Shown here piece after piece: positions 1 to 8,019 of a stretch of 64,000 bases of DNA. Each line of letters begins with the position of its first letter. The first letter of the stretch is position 1. A program made the translations under genes and the position numbers. This DNA comes from Croceibacterium soli (GTDB lineage Bacteria > Pseudomonadota > Alphaproteobacteria > Sphingomonadales > Sphingomonadaceae). The DNA lies in assembly GCF_009828065.1 (NCBI RefSeq), contig NZ_WTYK01000006.1:62001-126000 (forward strand), given 5' to 3'. Under the pieces are notes generated by a model, which did no database searches, was not told the DNA's origin, and saw nothing but the letters and a program-made list of their open reading frames with translations.

Positions 1-9
1 CAGCACAGC

Positions 10-108
10 CGTCGTCCCGGACCTGATCCGGGACCGCTGGCCCCGTGGTGCGTTCAGCAGGGTTCCGCCCGGAAGCCCGCGATCCCGGCGTTCGCCGGGA
101 TGACGATC
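10..108. repeat. Intergenic palindromic repeats
   Basis: Two short hairpin-forming units lie here: a GTCCCGGA...TCCGGGAC type palindrome near 14-36, and a CCCGGCG-TT-CGCCGGG palindrome near 85-100. No gene is supported before position 114. They resemble the REP-like elements between genes elsewhere in the window. Confidence 0.5.
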
Positions 109-113
109 GATGT

Positions 114-1670
114 TCATGCCCTGCCTCCGAGGCCCTTCGGCCAAATCCCGTTCTTGCCCGGCGCGAGGATGCCGTTCGGATCGAGCGCGTCCTTCACCTT
201 GCTGTTGAGCTTGCCGAGCGCGCCGCCGTTCCAGTCGTAGCTGTCCGCCACCAGGTCCATGTAGTCGAGGTGCGTGCGGTACTCGCCGTAGCCTTGCGCC
301 TTCGCGTCCGCGACGAGCTGGCGGAAGAACGGATCGACTTTGGCCATCATCGCCGGATCGTCCTTGTTGAACAGCATCGCGTTGACGTTGGTCAGGTGCC
401 GCTCGCCGAAAGCGAAGCTGCCCTGGTAGTCCATGCCGTATTCCTTGTAGCGCGCATAAGTCCGCTGGAACTGGGCGAGTGCCGCGCTGCCGCTCTGCGG
501 GATGATCGGGCTGAAGCCGATGTGCCCGCCGCGTCCGCCGTACCAGTTGGCGTTCTGCATCGGGAAAGTGATCGGCGTGCCGGTCCAGCCGGAATACTCC
601 ATCGGCTCGCCCTTGCGCCAGGTGGTCGGCTTGATGAGCATCGGGTTGATGTCATTCATCGCCTTCTCGAGCACTTTGTAGGCCGCCTTGTTGACGTCCT
701 CGCGCCCGTAAAGCCGCAGCGAAACGCCCCACCAGCCGAGCCCGAAGCGCTTGCGGATGGCATCGATCACGTGATCTTCCAGCGCGCCGGGCTTGTCGGT
801 CCACTCGTCGCGCGTGGTCGCCACGGCAGCGGCGCGCAGCCAGTTGCCGATGCTGGGGCTCTGCTGCAGCACCCGTTCACGCCGCAGCGGCCCGATGGTG
901 TCGACCATTGCCTTGAGATCCTCGGGCCGGTCGAACTCGACGTCCATGCCCATCAGGCTCTCGGGCTCCGGCATCAGCCACATGCCCATCTTGGTCACGA
1001 CGCCGAAGTTGGATTGCACGAACATCTGGTCCCACCCGGGGCCGAAGCCGAACGGATAGGCCTGCCACGTGGGCGCGTTCGAGAAAGCGCCCATGCCGGT
1101 GCGCACCACTTCGCCGGTCGGCAGCACGACCTCCAGGCCGCAGATGTTCTTGGTGTGCTCGCCGTAGGGCGTGTAGCCTACGCCGCGGTCGAGCGCGTTG
1201 CCGACGACCGAGCCCCACGAGTTGCCCGGGGTCGACAGCCAGTACGGCAGGTTGTTCGCCTGAATGTAGTCGTAGAGATCGTAGAACCCGACGCCGGGTT
1301 CGAGCAGCACGGTGCCGAACTCCTCGTCGAACTCGATCTTCTTCATGCCCGAAAGGTCCATGACCACGCTGCCCGACAGCAGCGGCGCGCTGCCGCCGTA
1401 GCCCAGGTTCTTGCCGCGGCTGATCGGCCACAGGGGCAGGCGGTACTGGTTAGCGACCTTCAGCGCCGCCTGCACTTCCTCCACTGTCGTCGGCGCGATC
1501 GCGCCCGCGGGAAGGTGGGCGCTGTCCTGGACGGCGAACTTATCCTGGTAAGTGACTCGGTCGAGATCCTCGAAGAACACTTTGCCGGCGCCGAGCGCGC
1601 TCTCGAACGCGCGCTGCGCCTGCGTCAGCTTCTGCAGCGTGAAGTCCGGTGGAAGTGGGGCGTCTGCCAT
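114..1670 (-). CDS. Vanillyl-alcohol oxidase / 4-cresol dehydrogenase-type FAD flavoprotein
   Basis: This 518-residue protein belongs to the VAO/PCMH flavoprotein family, which oxidises para-substituted phenols such as vanillyl alcohol, eugenol or 4-cresol. The FAD-binding N-terminal domain contains the GYGG motif with Y91 (VAO Y108). H383 in GGHIGFSP aligns with the histidine that holds FAD covalently in VAO (H422). Y464-R465 in GEYRTH match the phenolate-binding Y503-R504. The position of VAO's catalytic D170 reads glycine (G149) in the segment TPGNSWGSV, so side-chain chemistry may differ. Alignment is by eye from memory. It is divergent from an NTF2-like gene at 1803, with a palindromic operator between them. 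Oxidase and cytochrome-coupled dehydrogenase remain alternatives; no cytochrome subunit is adjacent. Confidence 0.85.
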   Translation of the reverse strand: MADAPLPPDFTLQKLTQAQRAFESALGAGKVFFEDLDRVTYQDKFAVQDSAHLPAGAIAPTTVEEVQAALKVANQYRLPLWPISRGKNLGYGGSAPLLSGSVVMDLSGMKKIEFDEEFGTVLLEPGVGFYDLYDYIQANNLPYWLSTPGNSWGSVVGNALDRGVGYTPYGEHTKNICGLEVVLPTGEVVRTGMGAFSNAPTWQAYPFGFGPGWDQMFVQSNFGVVTKMGMWLMPEPESLMGMDVEFDRPEDLKAMVDTIGPLRRERVLQQSPSIGNWLRAAAVATTRDEWTDKPGALEDHVIDAIRKRFGLGWWGVSLRLYGREDVNKAAYKVLEKAMNDINPMLIKPTTWRKGEPMEYSGWTGTPITFPMQNANWYGGRGGHIGFSPIIPQSGSAALAQFQRTYARYKEYGMDYQGSFAFGERHLTNVNAMLFNKDDPAMMAKVDPFFRQLVADAKAQGYGEYRTHLDYMDLVADSYDWNGGALGKLNSKVKDALDPNGILAPGKNGIWPKGLGGRA

Positions 1671-1722
1671 GATGAAGTGCCTTCGTGTCCTTTCCCGCGC
1701 CGTGGCCGCTCCATCGCGACTT

Positions 1723-1734
1723 TAACGGTCGTTA
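1723..1734. promoter_or_regulatory. Palindromic operator TAACG-GT-CGTTA
   Basis: A perfect 12-bp palindrome lies in the divergent intergenic region between the VAO-like gene (start 1670) and the NTF2-like gene (start 1803). The identical 12-mer recurs at 11816-11827, and a variant with the same spacing occurs at 5025-5038. Binding by the MarR protein at 4429-4977 is inferred only. Confidence 0.6.
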
Positions 1735-1802
1735 CTTTTCAGCTACCGCTTGCCGGAGTCAAGTCAGCCCTCGCATAAGAGGGGGACGAGGGGAGGATTG
1801 CA

Positions 1803-2660
1803 TTGGCCACGCGCGATGAACTCTACGCTGCGCTCGACCGCTATCTGGACGCGCTCCTGGCGCACGATCCCGGGCCGCTCGACTGGACTTCGGATGCGCT
1901 GACGACCGAGAACAACGTCGCGCTCGAGCCCGGCGACGGGCTGTGGAACACGATCACGGCACGCGGCCCTTACGACTTGCGCTTCGCAGACGAGGTGACC
2001 GGCCAGGTCGCGCTGTTCACCACTGTCACGGAGACCCGCGACACCTCCGGCGCGTGCATACGGATCGGCCTGCGCGGCGACGCGATCGCCGAGGTCGAGA
2101 CGATCGTCGTGCGCCAGGCGGACGAGGCGCTGGTCTTCCCGGACCCGAAGTTCGAGCGCAAGCCGGTAATGGAAACCCCGGTGCCGGAAAGCGAGCGCTG
2201 CTCGCGCGCCGAGATGATCGCGCTCGCCGACGGATATTTCTCCACGCTCGAGAAGAACGACGGCTCGATCCACACGACGTTTCACCCCACCTGCAACCGC
2301 ATCGAAAACGGCGTGCAGACGACCAACAATCCCGACTTCTTCGTGCCGGTGGCCGGCCTGCCATGCGAAGAGCAGCTCCGCCTCGGCAACTACCGCTACG
2401 ACGACCGCCTGCGTGCCCGCCGCTTCCCGCTGGTGGACGAGGAGCGCGGCATCGTGTTCGCCCACGGCTTCATCGACCACTGCGGCACACTCGGCGAATA
2501 CGAGCTGACCGACGGCACTAGGGTGAGCAGTCCCATCCGCCGGCCGCACACGTTCTACCTCTCCGAAGCCTTCAAGATCCGCTCCGGCGCGATCGAGCAG
2601 ATCGAGGCGAACTTCATCACCGTCCCCTACCACATGCCCTCTCCATGGGATGCGCGATGA
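1803..2660 (+). CDS. NTF2-like protein, DUF8021-type
   Basis: This 285-residue cytoplasmic protein has no signal peptide. It starts at TTG, preceded by a GGGGAGG ribosome-binding site. The N-terminal half (about 1-110) shows ENNVALEPGDGLWNT and a TGQVALFTTVTE strand pattern; the C-terminal half (about 135-275) shows RIENGVQTTNN and a region containing FIDHCGTLGEYEL. The layout suggests two NTF2-like halves and resembles DUF8021 proteins as I remember them. A paralogue lies at 23790-24695. It is divergent from the VAO-like oxidase across a shared operator, so a role in processing the same aromatic substrate is likely. The reaction is unknown. Confidence 0.7.
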   Translation: MATRDELYAALDRYLDALLAHDPGPLDWTSDALTTENNVALEPGDGLWNTITARGPYDLRFADEVTGQVALFTTVTETRDTSGACIRIGLRGDAIAEVETIVVRQADEALVFPDPKFERKPVMETPVPESERCSRAEMIALADGYFSTLEKNDGSIHTTFHPTCNRIENGVQTTNNPDFFVPVAGLPCEEQLRLGNYRYDDRLRARRFPLVDEERGIVFAHGFIDHCGTLGEYELTDGTRVSSPIRRPHTFYLSEAFKIRSGAIEQIEANFITVPYHMPSPWDAR

Positions 2661-2679
2661 GAACGAACCGCTTTCCCTG

Positions 2680-2774
2680 TTCCGTTCGCCCTGAGCTTAT
2701 CGAAGGGCAGTCCTTGCTTTCGGCGCTGCGCCTGAAGAAAGAGCGGTCCTTCGACAAGCTCAGGACGAACGGGA
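2680..2774. repeat. Imperfect inverted-repeat element (CCGTTCG... family)
   Basis: The left part contains CCGTTCGCCCTGAGC and TCGAAGG. The right part contains CCTTCGACAAGCTCAGG and CGAACGG in inverse orientation, giving a hairpin of about 95 bp upstream of the transporter. It is the same family as the tandem units at 24702-24915 and the hairpin at 21876-21910. Confidence 0.6.
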
Positions 2775-2805
2775 CTATGTGCGGTTCGGTTTGGGCGAGG
2801 ACGGT

Positions 2806-4011
2806 ATGACCGGCACCCACCGCTTTCTCCCCCTCGCCCTTCTCGCCGTCGTCATGCTGATCGATGGCTACGATCTCAACGCGATGGCCCTGGCGATTCC
2901 GTGGCTCGCGCCGGAGCTGGGGCTGGCGCCGACCGCGTTTGCCGTCGTGCAATCGGCCGATCTTCTCGGGCTCGGTATCGGGGCGCTGCTGGTCGCGCCA
3001 TTGGGGGACCGGATCGGCCGCAAGCCGATCATCGTCGGCGGCTGCTTCGGCATCGCCGTAGCCACGCTAGCTACGGGGCTATCGAACGACACCACCGCAT
3101 TCGCGATCTGGCGCCTGCTGACCGGGACGGCCCTGGGCGCCTGCCTCGCCAACGTCTCCGCGCTTTCGGCGGAGCTCGCGCCGGCGGGCCGGCGGTCGAC
3201 CGTCATGGCGATCGTTTCGGCCGGGATCGCGATCGGCGCGATGCTGGCCGGGTTCACCGCGCCCGAAGTGGTCGGGCTGGGAAGCTGGCGGATGCTGTTC
3301 TTCCTGCCTGCCGCGCTGGCTTTCCTGCTGGGTCTGGCACTGATGGTGGTGCTGCAAGGCGGCCGGCCCGCTCACACGCGCGCACCCTCGGCCGCCAAAG
3401 TTCCACTGGTGGAGCTTCTCCGCCCGCCGCTGCTGTTCCCGCTCATGGTCTTCGCGATGACCTACATGATCAACGCGATCGCGCTCTACATGCTGGTGCG
3501 GTGGACTCCTGTGCTCCTGCCGCAGGCGGGGTTCAGCGTGGACCTGGCCGCGCGCATCCAGGGGCTGCTGCAGGGCGGCGGACTGGTCGTCGGGATCGGC
3601 CTCGCCTTCCTGCTCGACAGGTGGAAGGCCGGGCTGACTCTGGCGCTCGGCTATGCGGTCGTCGCGGCCAGCCTCCTGGCGATCTGGGCGACCCCCGCGC
3701 AGGCGCTGACCTGGGGGGTTCTCCTGCTGGTCGCCGGCGGAGGCATCACCGGCATCCACACCGCGCTGATGGCGCTGAGCCCCAAGCTGTTCCCCAGCCG
3801 CGTGCTCTCCACCGCCATCGGCGCCGCGGTGGCGATTTCACGGATCGGGGCAATCGCCGCGCCGGTCATGGGTGCGGCCCTGATCGACCGGGGCATCTCG
3901 CCGGCCGGCTATTTCCTGGCGCTGGCGATCCCGGTCGTGATCTGCGCGGGTCTGGTTCTGCTGGTGCCGCGAGCCATCCGGGCCGGCGGCGCGGAACCCG
4001 TCACGGCCTGA
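2806..4011 (+). CDS. MFS transporter, aromatic acid:H+ symporter type
   Basis: This 401-residue inner-membrane protein has about 12 hydrophobic helices. Helix 1 carries DGYD (residues 20-23), matching the DGxD motif known from PcaK-type aromatic acid symporters. The loop after helix 2 carries the MFS signature LGDRIGRKP (residues 66-74). It probably imports an aromatic acid such as vanillate or protocatechuate by proton symport. The ATG at 2806 was chosen because it directly precedes the first helix; an upstream in-frame start would add only nine residues. Its 3' end overlaps the convergent NTF2-like gene by 11 bp. Substrate is inferred from family and context. Confidence 0.8.
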   Translation: MTGTHRFLPLALLAVVMLIDGYDLNAMALAIPWLAPELGLAPTAFAVVQSADLLGLGIGALLVAPLGDRIGRKPIIVGGCFGIAVATLATGLSNDTTAFAIWRLLTGTALGACLANVSALSAELAPAGRRSTVMAIVSAGIAIGAMLAGFTAPEVVGLGSWRMLFFLPAALAFLLGLALMVVLQGGRPAHTRAPSAAKVPLVELLRPPLLFPLMVFAMTYMINAIALYMLVRWTPVLLPQAGFSVDLAARIQGLLQGGGLVVGIGLAFLLDRWKAGLTLALGYAVVAASLLAIWATPAQALTWGVLLLVAGGGITGIHTALMALSPKLFPSRVLSTAIGAAVAISRIGAIAAPVMGAALIDRGISPAGYFLALAIPVVICAGLVLLVPRAIRAGGAEPVTA

Positions 4012-4432
4012 AGTCGAGCCCGCCCACCCGCTCGGCGAAGCGCCAACCTTCCGCCGTGCGCACGATGCGGTCGCGGAACGTGCCGATCAGCGGAGACTTC
4101 GGATCCATGGCCGGCAATTCGCCGGGCTGCGCCGGTTCACCCTGGTAGAGCACGATCACGCTGAAAGCCCGCGCGGAGTCCGGCCCTTCGACGTCCACCA
4201 CGGTGTTGGCGATCACGTGCCGCTGCGCCCGCGCCGGGCGCGCCAGGAAGCTCTCGAGGATCGCCGCCCGCCCCTCCACGAACGCGTCCGGCTTGCTCGG
4301 CCGGGCGAAGCGCGCATCCTCGGTGTAGAGCGCAGCGACCGCCTGCCAGTCCTGCGCGTCGTTGAGATTGACGTAGAGCTTGATCAGCCGCTCGCAATCC
4401 GCCTCGATGGCGCGGCGTTCGTCTTCGGTCAT
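4001..4432 (-). CDS. NTF2/SnoaL-like protein next to lignostilbene dioxygenase
   Basis: This 143-residue single-domain NTF2-like protein opens with the usual amphipathic helix (ERLIKLYVNLNDAQDWQAVAALY), followed by the TEDARF segment and C-terminal beta strands ending WRFAERVGGLDF. Its start overlaps the stop of the MarR gene by 4 bp, so the two are probably translationally coupled. NTF2-fold proteins include cofactor-free lyases and isomerases. The sphingomonad diarylpropane gamma-formaldehyde lyase LdpA, which makes the lignostilbene cleaved by LSD enzymes, has this fold. A dioxygenase lies 640 bp away, so an LdpA-like role is a reasonable but unproven guess. Confidence 0.7.
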   Translation of the reverse strand: MTEDERRAIEADCERLIKLYVNLNDAQDWQAVAALYTEDARFARPSKPDAFVEGRAAILESFLARPARAQRHVIANTVVDVEGPDSARAFSVIVLYQGEPAQPGELPAMDPKSPLIGTFRDRIVRTAEGWRFAERVGGLDFRP

Positions 4433-4977
4433 GCGTCCTGGTCCTCTGCCGGCTTGGTGCTCTCGATGAACAGCGAGCGGCCTTGTTCGTCCTGGGCTTC
4501 GAGCCGGGCGATCAGCTTGCCCAGCAGCTCGTCGAGCTTGGCGATATCGGCTTCGGGCAGGCCGTCAACCAGGTAGTCGGCCACGAGCTGCGTCTGCGGG
4601 CGCATGACCTCGTAGAGCCGTGCGCCCTCCTCGGTCAGGCGCAGGACCTTGCGGCGGCGGTTGCTCGGGTCGGTCTCCACCTTGATGCGCCCGTTGCGCT
4701 CGAGCGTGGCGACCGCGCGGCTCACGCTCATCGCGTTGACGCCGGTGTGCTCGGCCAGTTCGTGGCTGGCGCTGGCTCCGGTGCGGCCGATCGCCATCAG
4801 CAGGCGGAACTCGTTGAGGCTGATGTTGTAGCGGTGCGACAAATGCGTCGAGAACGGCGCCATCAGCCGGTTGGTCAGCTTGAGCAGGCGGTGCAACGTG
4901 CCGACCCGGCCGGCCGGTTCGCTGATCCCCGGCTTCCGTTCCGCGACAGCATCGCGGTTCTCTTCCTTGCTGGCCAA
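4429..4977 (-). CDS. MarR family transcriptional regulator
   Basis: This 182-residue protein has a central winged helix (about residues 50-125) with the MarR pattern SHELAEHTGVNAMSVSRAV, followed by the basic wing region DPSNRRRKVLRLTEEG and a C-terminal dimerisation helix. The TTG at 4977 is the only start that keeps the whole N-terminal helix region. It is divergent from the lignostilbene dioxygenase, with a perfect GTAACA-GG-TGTTAC palindrome in the gap. MarR proteins are commonly repressors released by aromatic ligands; in Sphingobium SYK-6 the MarR protein DesR controls vanillate and syringate genes. This protein is the main candidate for the TAACR-NN-YGTTA sites. Confidence 0.88.
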   Translation of the reverse strand: MASKEENRDAVAERKPGISEPAGRVGTLHRLLKLTNRLMAPFSTHLSHRYNISLNEFRLLMAIGRTGASASHELAEHTGVNAMSVSRAVATLERNGRIKVETDPSNRRRKVLRLTEEGARLYEVMRPQTQLVADYLVDGLPEADIAKLDELLGKLIARLEAQDEQGRSLFIESTKPAEDQDA

Positions 4978-5013
4978 ACCCCGCTCCCCGGTTGCGTTCG
5001 CTCAAGCCGAACC

Positions 5014-5041
5014 TTGTCACCAATGTAACAGGTGTTACGGT
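5014..5041 (+). promoter_or_regulatory. Promoter with embedded GTAACA-GG-TGTTAC operator
   Basis: A TTGTCA box (5014-5019), a 16-bp spacer and a TACGGT box (5036-5041) form a plausible sigma70 promoter for the dioxygenase gene. The spacer and -10 box are occupied by a perfect palindrome at 5025-5038, so a bound repressor would block RNA polymerase. The ribosome-binding site AGGGAG follows at about 5059. Prediction by eye. Confidence 0.55.
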
Positions 5042-5073
5042 TCGGCGCTAAAGAATCAAGGGAGACCGGGGCC

Positions 5074-6564
5074 ATGGGTGCCTTTCCGCAGACGATCCAC
5101 TTCATCGGCAGCAACACCCCGCGGCGACTGGAGATTTCCGTCCGCAATCTCGACGTCGAGGGCCAGATCCCGCGCGAGATCGAAGGGGCGTTCTTCCGCG
5201 CAGTGCCGGACAGCGCCCATACCCCGATGTTCGAGGACGACATCGCCCTTAACGCCGACGGAATGGTGGCGCGGTTCAACTTCGAGAACGGCGCGGTCGA
5301 TTACGACATCAGGTACGTCGAGACCGAGCGCTACAAGGCCGAGAAGAAGGCCCGCCGCGCGCTGTTCGGCCGCTACCGCAATCCTTTCACCGACGACCCG
5401 AGCGTCCAGGGTGTCGACCGCACCGTCGCCAACACCACGCCCGTGTGGCACGGCGGCCGCTTGTTCATGACCAAGGAAGATGGCCGCGGCTACGAGATCA
5501 ACCCGCACACGCTCGAAACGGCGGGCAAGTGGGACTATTACGGCGCGCTCCGCTCGGAGACGTTCACCGCCCACCCGCGCATCGATCCGGAGACGGGCGA
5601 GATGTTCTTCTTCGGCTACGAGGCCGGCGGCCTGTGCAGCCTCGATGTCGCCTACGGCATCGCCGACAAGGACGGCAACCTCACCAGCGAGCAGTGGTTC
5701 GAGCAGCCCTATTGCGCGACGATCCACGACTTCGTGATCACCGGGAAGTACGCCATCTTCCCGATCTTCCCCACGCTCGCCGACCTCGAGCGGCTCAAGG
5801 CCGGCGGCCCGCACTGGGCCCACCATCAGGACCTCGAAAGCTGGATCGGGATCATGCCGCGCTACGGCAAAGTCTCGGAAATGAAGTGGATCAAGGGTCC
5901 GCCGGGCGTCTCCTCTTTCCACCAAGTCAACGCCTACGACGACGGCGACCTCGTCCACATCGACTTGTGCCTGACCGAAACCAATGCGTTCGGCTTCATG
6001 CGCGAAGCCGGCGGGATCGACAAACCCCAGCAGGAAATCCAGGGCGCGCTGACCCGCTGGACGATCGACATGTCCCAAGCCGACCCGCAGATCCACGAGC
6101 GGCCGCTCGGCCCTCCGGGAGACCTGCCGCGGCTGGCGGACGCCGACCAGGGGCGGCCCTACAGCCATGCCTGGTACCTCAGCATGAACCCGCAAGGCGG
6201 ACCGCCGATGCCCGGCGGCCCGGTCGGCGCCAACTTCAACGCGCTGCTGCGGATCGAAGTCGGCAACGGCCGCCTCGAACTGATGGGCGTGCCCCCCGGC
6301 GCGGCGATCAGCGAGCCGGCCCACGTGCCCTCGAGCGAGCCCGGCCATGACGGCTGGCTGCTGAGCGTGATCGACATCCCGAACCACCCCGACCCCTCAC
6401 AGCAAGTGCCGGGCGACTACACGTCCGAGCTGTGGATCATCAATGCGGGCGAGGTGGCGAAAGGCCCCGTCGCCAAAGTCCGGACCGGCCTGCCCCTGCG
6501 CAGCCAGGTCCACGGCACCTGGGTCAGCCGCGAAAAGCTGAACGCCAGCAAGCTGCAGGCGTAA
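5074..6564 (+). CDS. Lignostilbene-type carotenoid cleavage dioxygenase
   Basis: This 496-residue iron(II) dioxygenase of the carotenoid oxygenase (RPE65) family is a seven-bladed propeller with four histidine iron ligands, visible as H167, H218, H283 and H480. These fall at almost the same positions as in NOV1 of Novosphingobium aromaticivorans (167, 218, 284, 476 from memory). Y101 and K134, which bind the 4-hydroxyl of stilbenoids in NOV1, are conserved. This supports central C=C cleavage of lignostilbene or resveratrol-like substrates to two aldehydes such as vanillin. Position 59 is Leu rather than Phe. The start at 5074 has AGGGAG nine bases upstream. It is divergent from MarR. Confidence 0.9.
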   Translation: MGAFPQTIHFIGSNTPRRLEISVRNLDVEGQIPREIEGAFFRAVPDSAHTPMFEDDIALNADGMVARFNFENGAVDYDIRYVETERYKAEKKARRALFGRYRNPFTDDPSVQGVDRTVANTTPVWHGGRLFMTKEDGRGYEINPHTLETAGKWDYYGALRSETFTAHPRIDPETGEMFFFGYEAGGLCSLDVAYGIADKDGNLTSEQWFEQPYCATIHDFVITGKYAIFPIFPTLADLERLKAGGPHWAHHQDLESWIGIMPRYGKVSEMKWIKGPPGVSSFHQVNAYDDGDLVHIDLCLTETNAFGFMREAGGIDKPQQEIQGALTRWTIDMSQADPQIHERPLGPPGDLPRLADADQGRPYSHAWYLSMNPQGGPPMPGGPVGANFNALLRIEVGNGRLELMGVPPGAAISEPAHVPSSEPGHDGWLLSVIDIPNHPDPSQQVPGDYTSELWIINAGEVAKGPVAKVRTGLPLRSQVHGTWVSREKLNASKLQA

Positions 6565-6585
6565 GGCCTGATCCAAATCCTCCCG

Positions 6586-6667
6586 CCCCCTCCTCTTCAG
6601 AGGAGGGGCAGCGAGACTTGGTGAGCCGCAGGCGAACCTAGTCGCAGCGGGGTGGTGGAGGCGTCTC
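6586..6667. repeat. Partial copy of the 165-bp repeat, inverted
   Basis: This stretch contains a CCCCTCCTC...GAGGAGGGG hairpin followed by a segment (about 6624-6656) that is the reverse complement of part of the two longer elements at 14221-14385 and 17863-18026. It lies just after the dioxygenase stop codon and may also act as a transcription stop. Confidence 0.65.
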
Positions 6668-6683
6668 GCGGGGCTTGTTTTAT

Positions 6684-6872
6684 GCGCTCGCAGAGGCGCA
6701 GAGGCGCGGAGGGAAAGTTGTGAACCTCTCCCCCAACGTCATTCCCGCGAAAGCGGGAACCCAGGGTCCATGGGCCCCCGCTTTCGCGGGGGTGACGAGC
6801 TGTGAGACTTGCCGGCTTGAGATGATGAGCGTCTCGACATTCCTCTCTGCGCCTCTGCGCCTCTGCGAGCGC
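6684..6872. repeat. Inverted repeat with 23-bp arms
   Basis: Perfect 23-bp arms at 6684-6706 and 6850-6872 are themselves built from a GCAGAGGC-type short period. They enclose a second palindrome at about 6740-6797, whose halves read CCCGCGAAAGCGGG and CCCGCTTTCGCGGGGG. No coding potential is convincing between 6565 and 7044, so this gap is repeat-filled intergenic DNA. Confidence 0.6.
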
Positions 6873-6993
6873 GAAATCCTCCGCGTCTCCGCGTGAACAC
6901 TAAGGCGGAGTCGCACTGCGCCTCCACCACCCCCAACCCCCTCCTCTTTTCCCGCGCTTACTCAACGGCAACCTTCCGAAGGCCCAGACGCAG

Positions 6994-7026
6994 AAAAGGC
7001 CCCGCCGGATGAGCCGGCGGGGCCCT
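6994..7026 (-). terminator. Rho-independent terminator of the DUF1097 gene
   Basis: A perfect 11-bp GC-rich stem (6998-7008 with 7014-7024, loop 7009-7013) is followed on the minus strand by TTTTC. It lies about 20 bp after the stop codon of the minus-strand gene at 7045. Confidence 0.8.
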
Positions 7027-7044
7027 TCTCGTTTGCAGCGAGGA

Positions 7045-7566
7045 TCAGACCGCGGTGGCTTCGGCCGACGGTGCGTTCTTCTTGGTCAGCGCGTTGGCGA
7101 GCATTTCGGAAACGTAGCCAAATGCGGCGCCGATAATCACCGAGCAGACGACCGGCAGGAGGGCTTCCTGCGGGGTCCGCTCCTGCAGCAGGATCGGGCC
7201 GGCGATCGAGGCGAAGCCGTAGACGCTCGCCGGGATCGTCGAAAGCAGGCCGACGGCCGAGGACAGGCAGATCAGCGCCGCGCCGAGGCCGACCGCGATC
7301 GGAGCGGCCATCGTGCCGAGCCCGGCGAACGCCCCGCCGGCGAGGATCACCGCGACCATGCCGACCAGCGCGCCCCAGGTCATGCAGGCCACCGTCGTGG
7401 TGCTGCCCTTGACGCCGCCACCGGAGTGGAAGTGGCAGCCCCAGGCGATGAACGAGATCCAGACGAGCCCCGCCAGGCTGGTTGCGGCAAGCGGGCCAAC
7501 ATAAAGCCAGGTGTCGATGACGGCGAGCACGCCGACGGACAAGGCAAGTGCGAAAAGTGCAGGCAT
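7045..7566 (-). CDS. DUF1097 family membrane protein
   Basis: This 173-residue integral membrane protein has about five hydrophobic helices. It carries the glycine-rich block HFHSGGGVKGSTTT (about residues 46-59), typical of DUF1097 proteins. The first helix begins at residue 3 and the C-terminus is polar (TKKNAPSAEA). The family is uncharacterised but resembles small permease-like proteins. It stands alone between repeat-rich gaps with its own terminator, so it is probably a single-gene unit. No substrate can be assigned. Confidence 0.75.
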   Translation of the reverse strand: MPALFALALSVGVLAVIDTWLYVGPLAATSLAGLVWISFIAWGCHFHSGGGVKGSTTTVACMTWGALVGMVAVILAGGAFAGLGTMAAPIAVGLGAALICLSSAVGLLSTIPASVYGFASIAGPILLQERTPQEALLPVVCSVIIGAAFGYVSEMLANALTKKNAPSAEATAV

Positions 7567-7718
7567 ATTGAACTCCCCCGAGCGACATTTTTGTCGTTGT
7601 CGTTGTGTTTGTCTGGTCGCGGCTCTCCCCGGACCGGGGCCGAGACTATCGCTCCCGAGCGCCCGCGTCCAGCCGCAGCCGCTCGCCGGTTTGGGTTTGT
7701 CCGGGTGCCTCCGGTTCT

Positions 7719-7856
7719 GTCACCCTGAACTCGTTTCAGGGCCCATTTCTTCGCCTGCGCGGAGCCCGCGGTTGAAGCGGCCCGACCGCACGCCAGCGCC
7801 AACCGGCGCGCTCCGAGCTTGCGGCCCGATGGATGCTGAAACGAGTTCAGCATGAC
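7719..7856. repeat. Palindromic intergenic element, copy A
   Basis: The left end carries CCCTGAACTCGTTTCAGGG and the right end GCTGAAACGAGTTCAGC, two related hairpins about 100 bp apart. Closely similar copies occur at 9363-9502 and 9560-9697, with degenerate copies at 7901-7975, 27904-28058 and 41180-41272. Confidence 0.75.
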
Positions 7857-7900
7857 GATGGTGGCTGCAGGCGCCAAGCCTGCTCCACCTCTCCCCAACC

Positions 7901-7975
7901 GTCACCCTGAACTTGTTTCAGGGCCCATTTCTCCGCCCGCCCGGAGCCTGCCGTTACCGTGAGCCAGCGACACCC
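7901..7975. repeat. Palindromic intergenic element, truncated copy B
   Basis: Only the left half of the element is present (CCCTGAACTTGTTTCAGGG and the following GGCCCATTTCTCCGCCCG). The right half with the GCTGAAACGAGTTC hairpin is missing. Nothing else is seen between 7567 and 8019 apart from copies A and B. Confidence 0.6.
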
Positions 7976-8019
7976 GGCACGCTCCGGAACAGACGGCGCC
8001 GAGGATACCGCCAGTCCCT

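Noticed and set aside
45-1778. Long plus-strand open frame antisense to the VAO-type gene
   Set aside because: Composition is Arg/His/Val/Ala-rich without family motifs. It is a typical shadow in high-GC DNA, while the minus strand encodes a full conserved enzyme.
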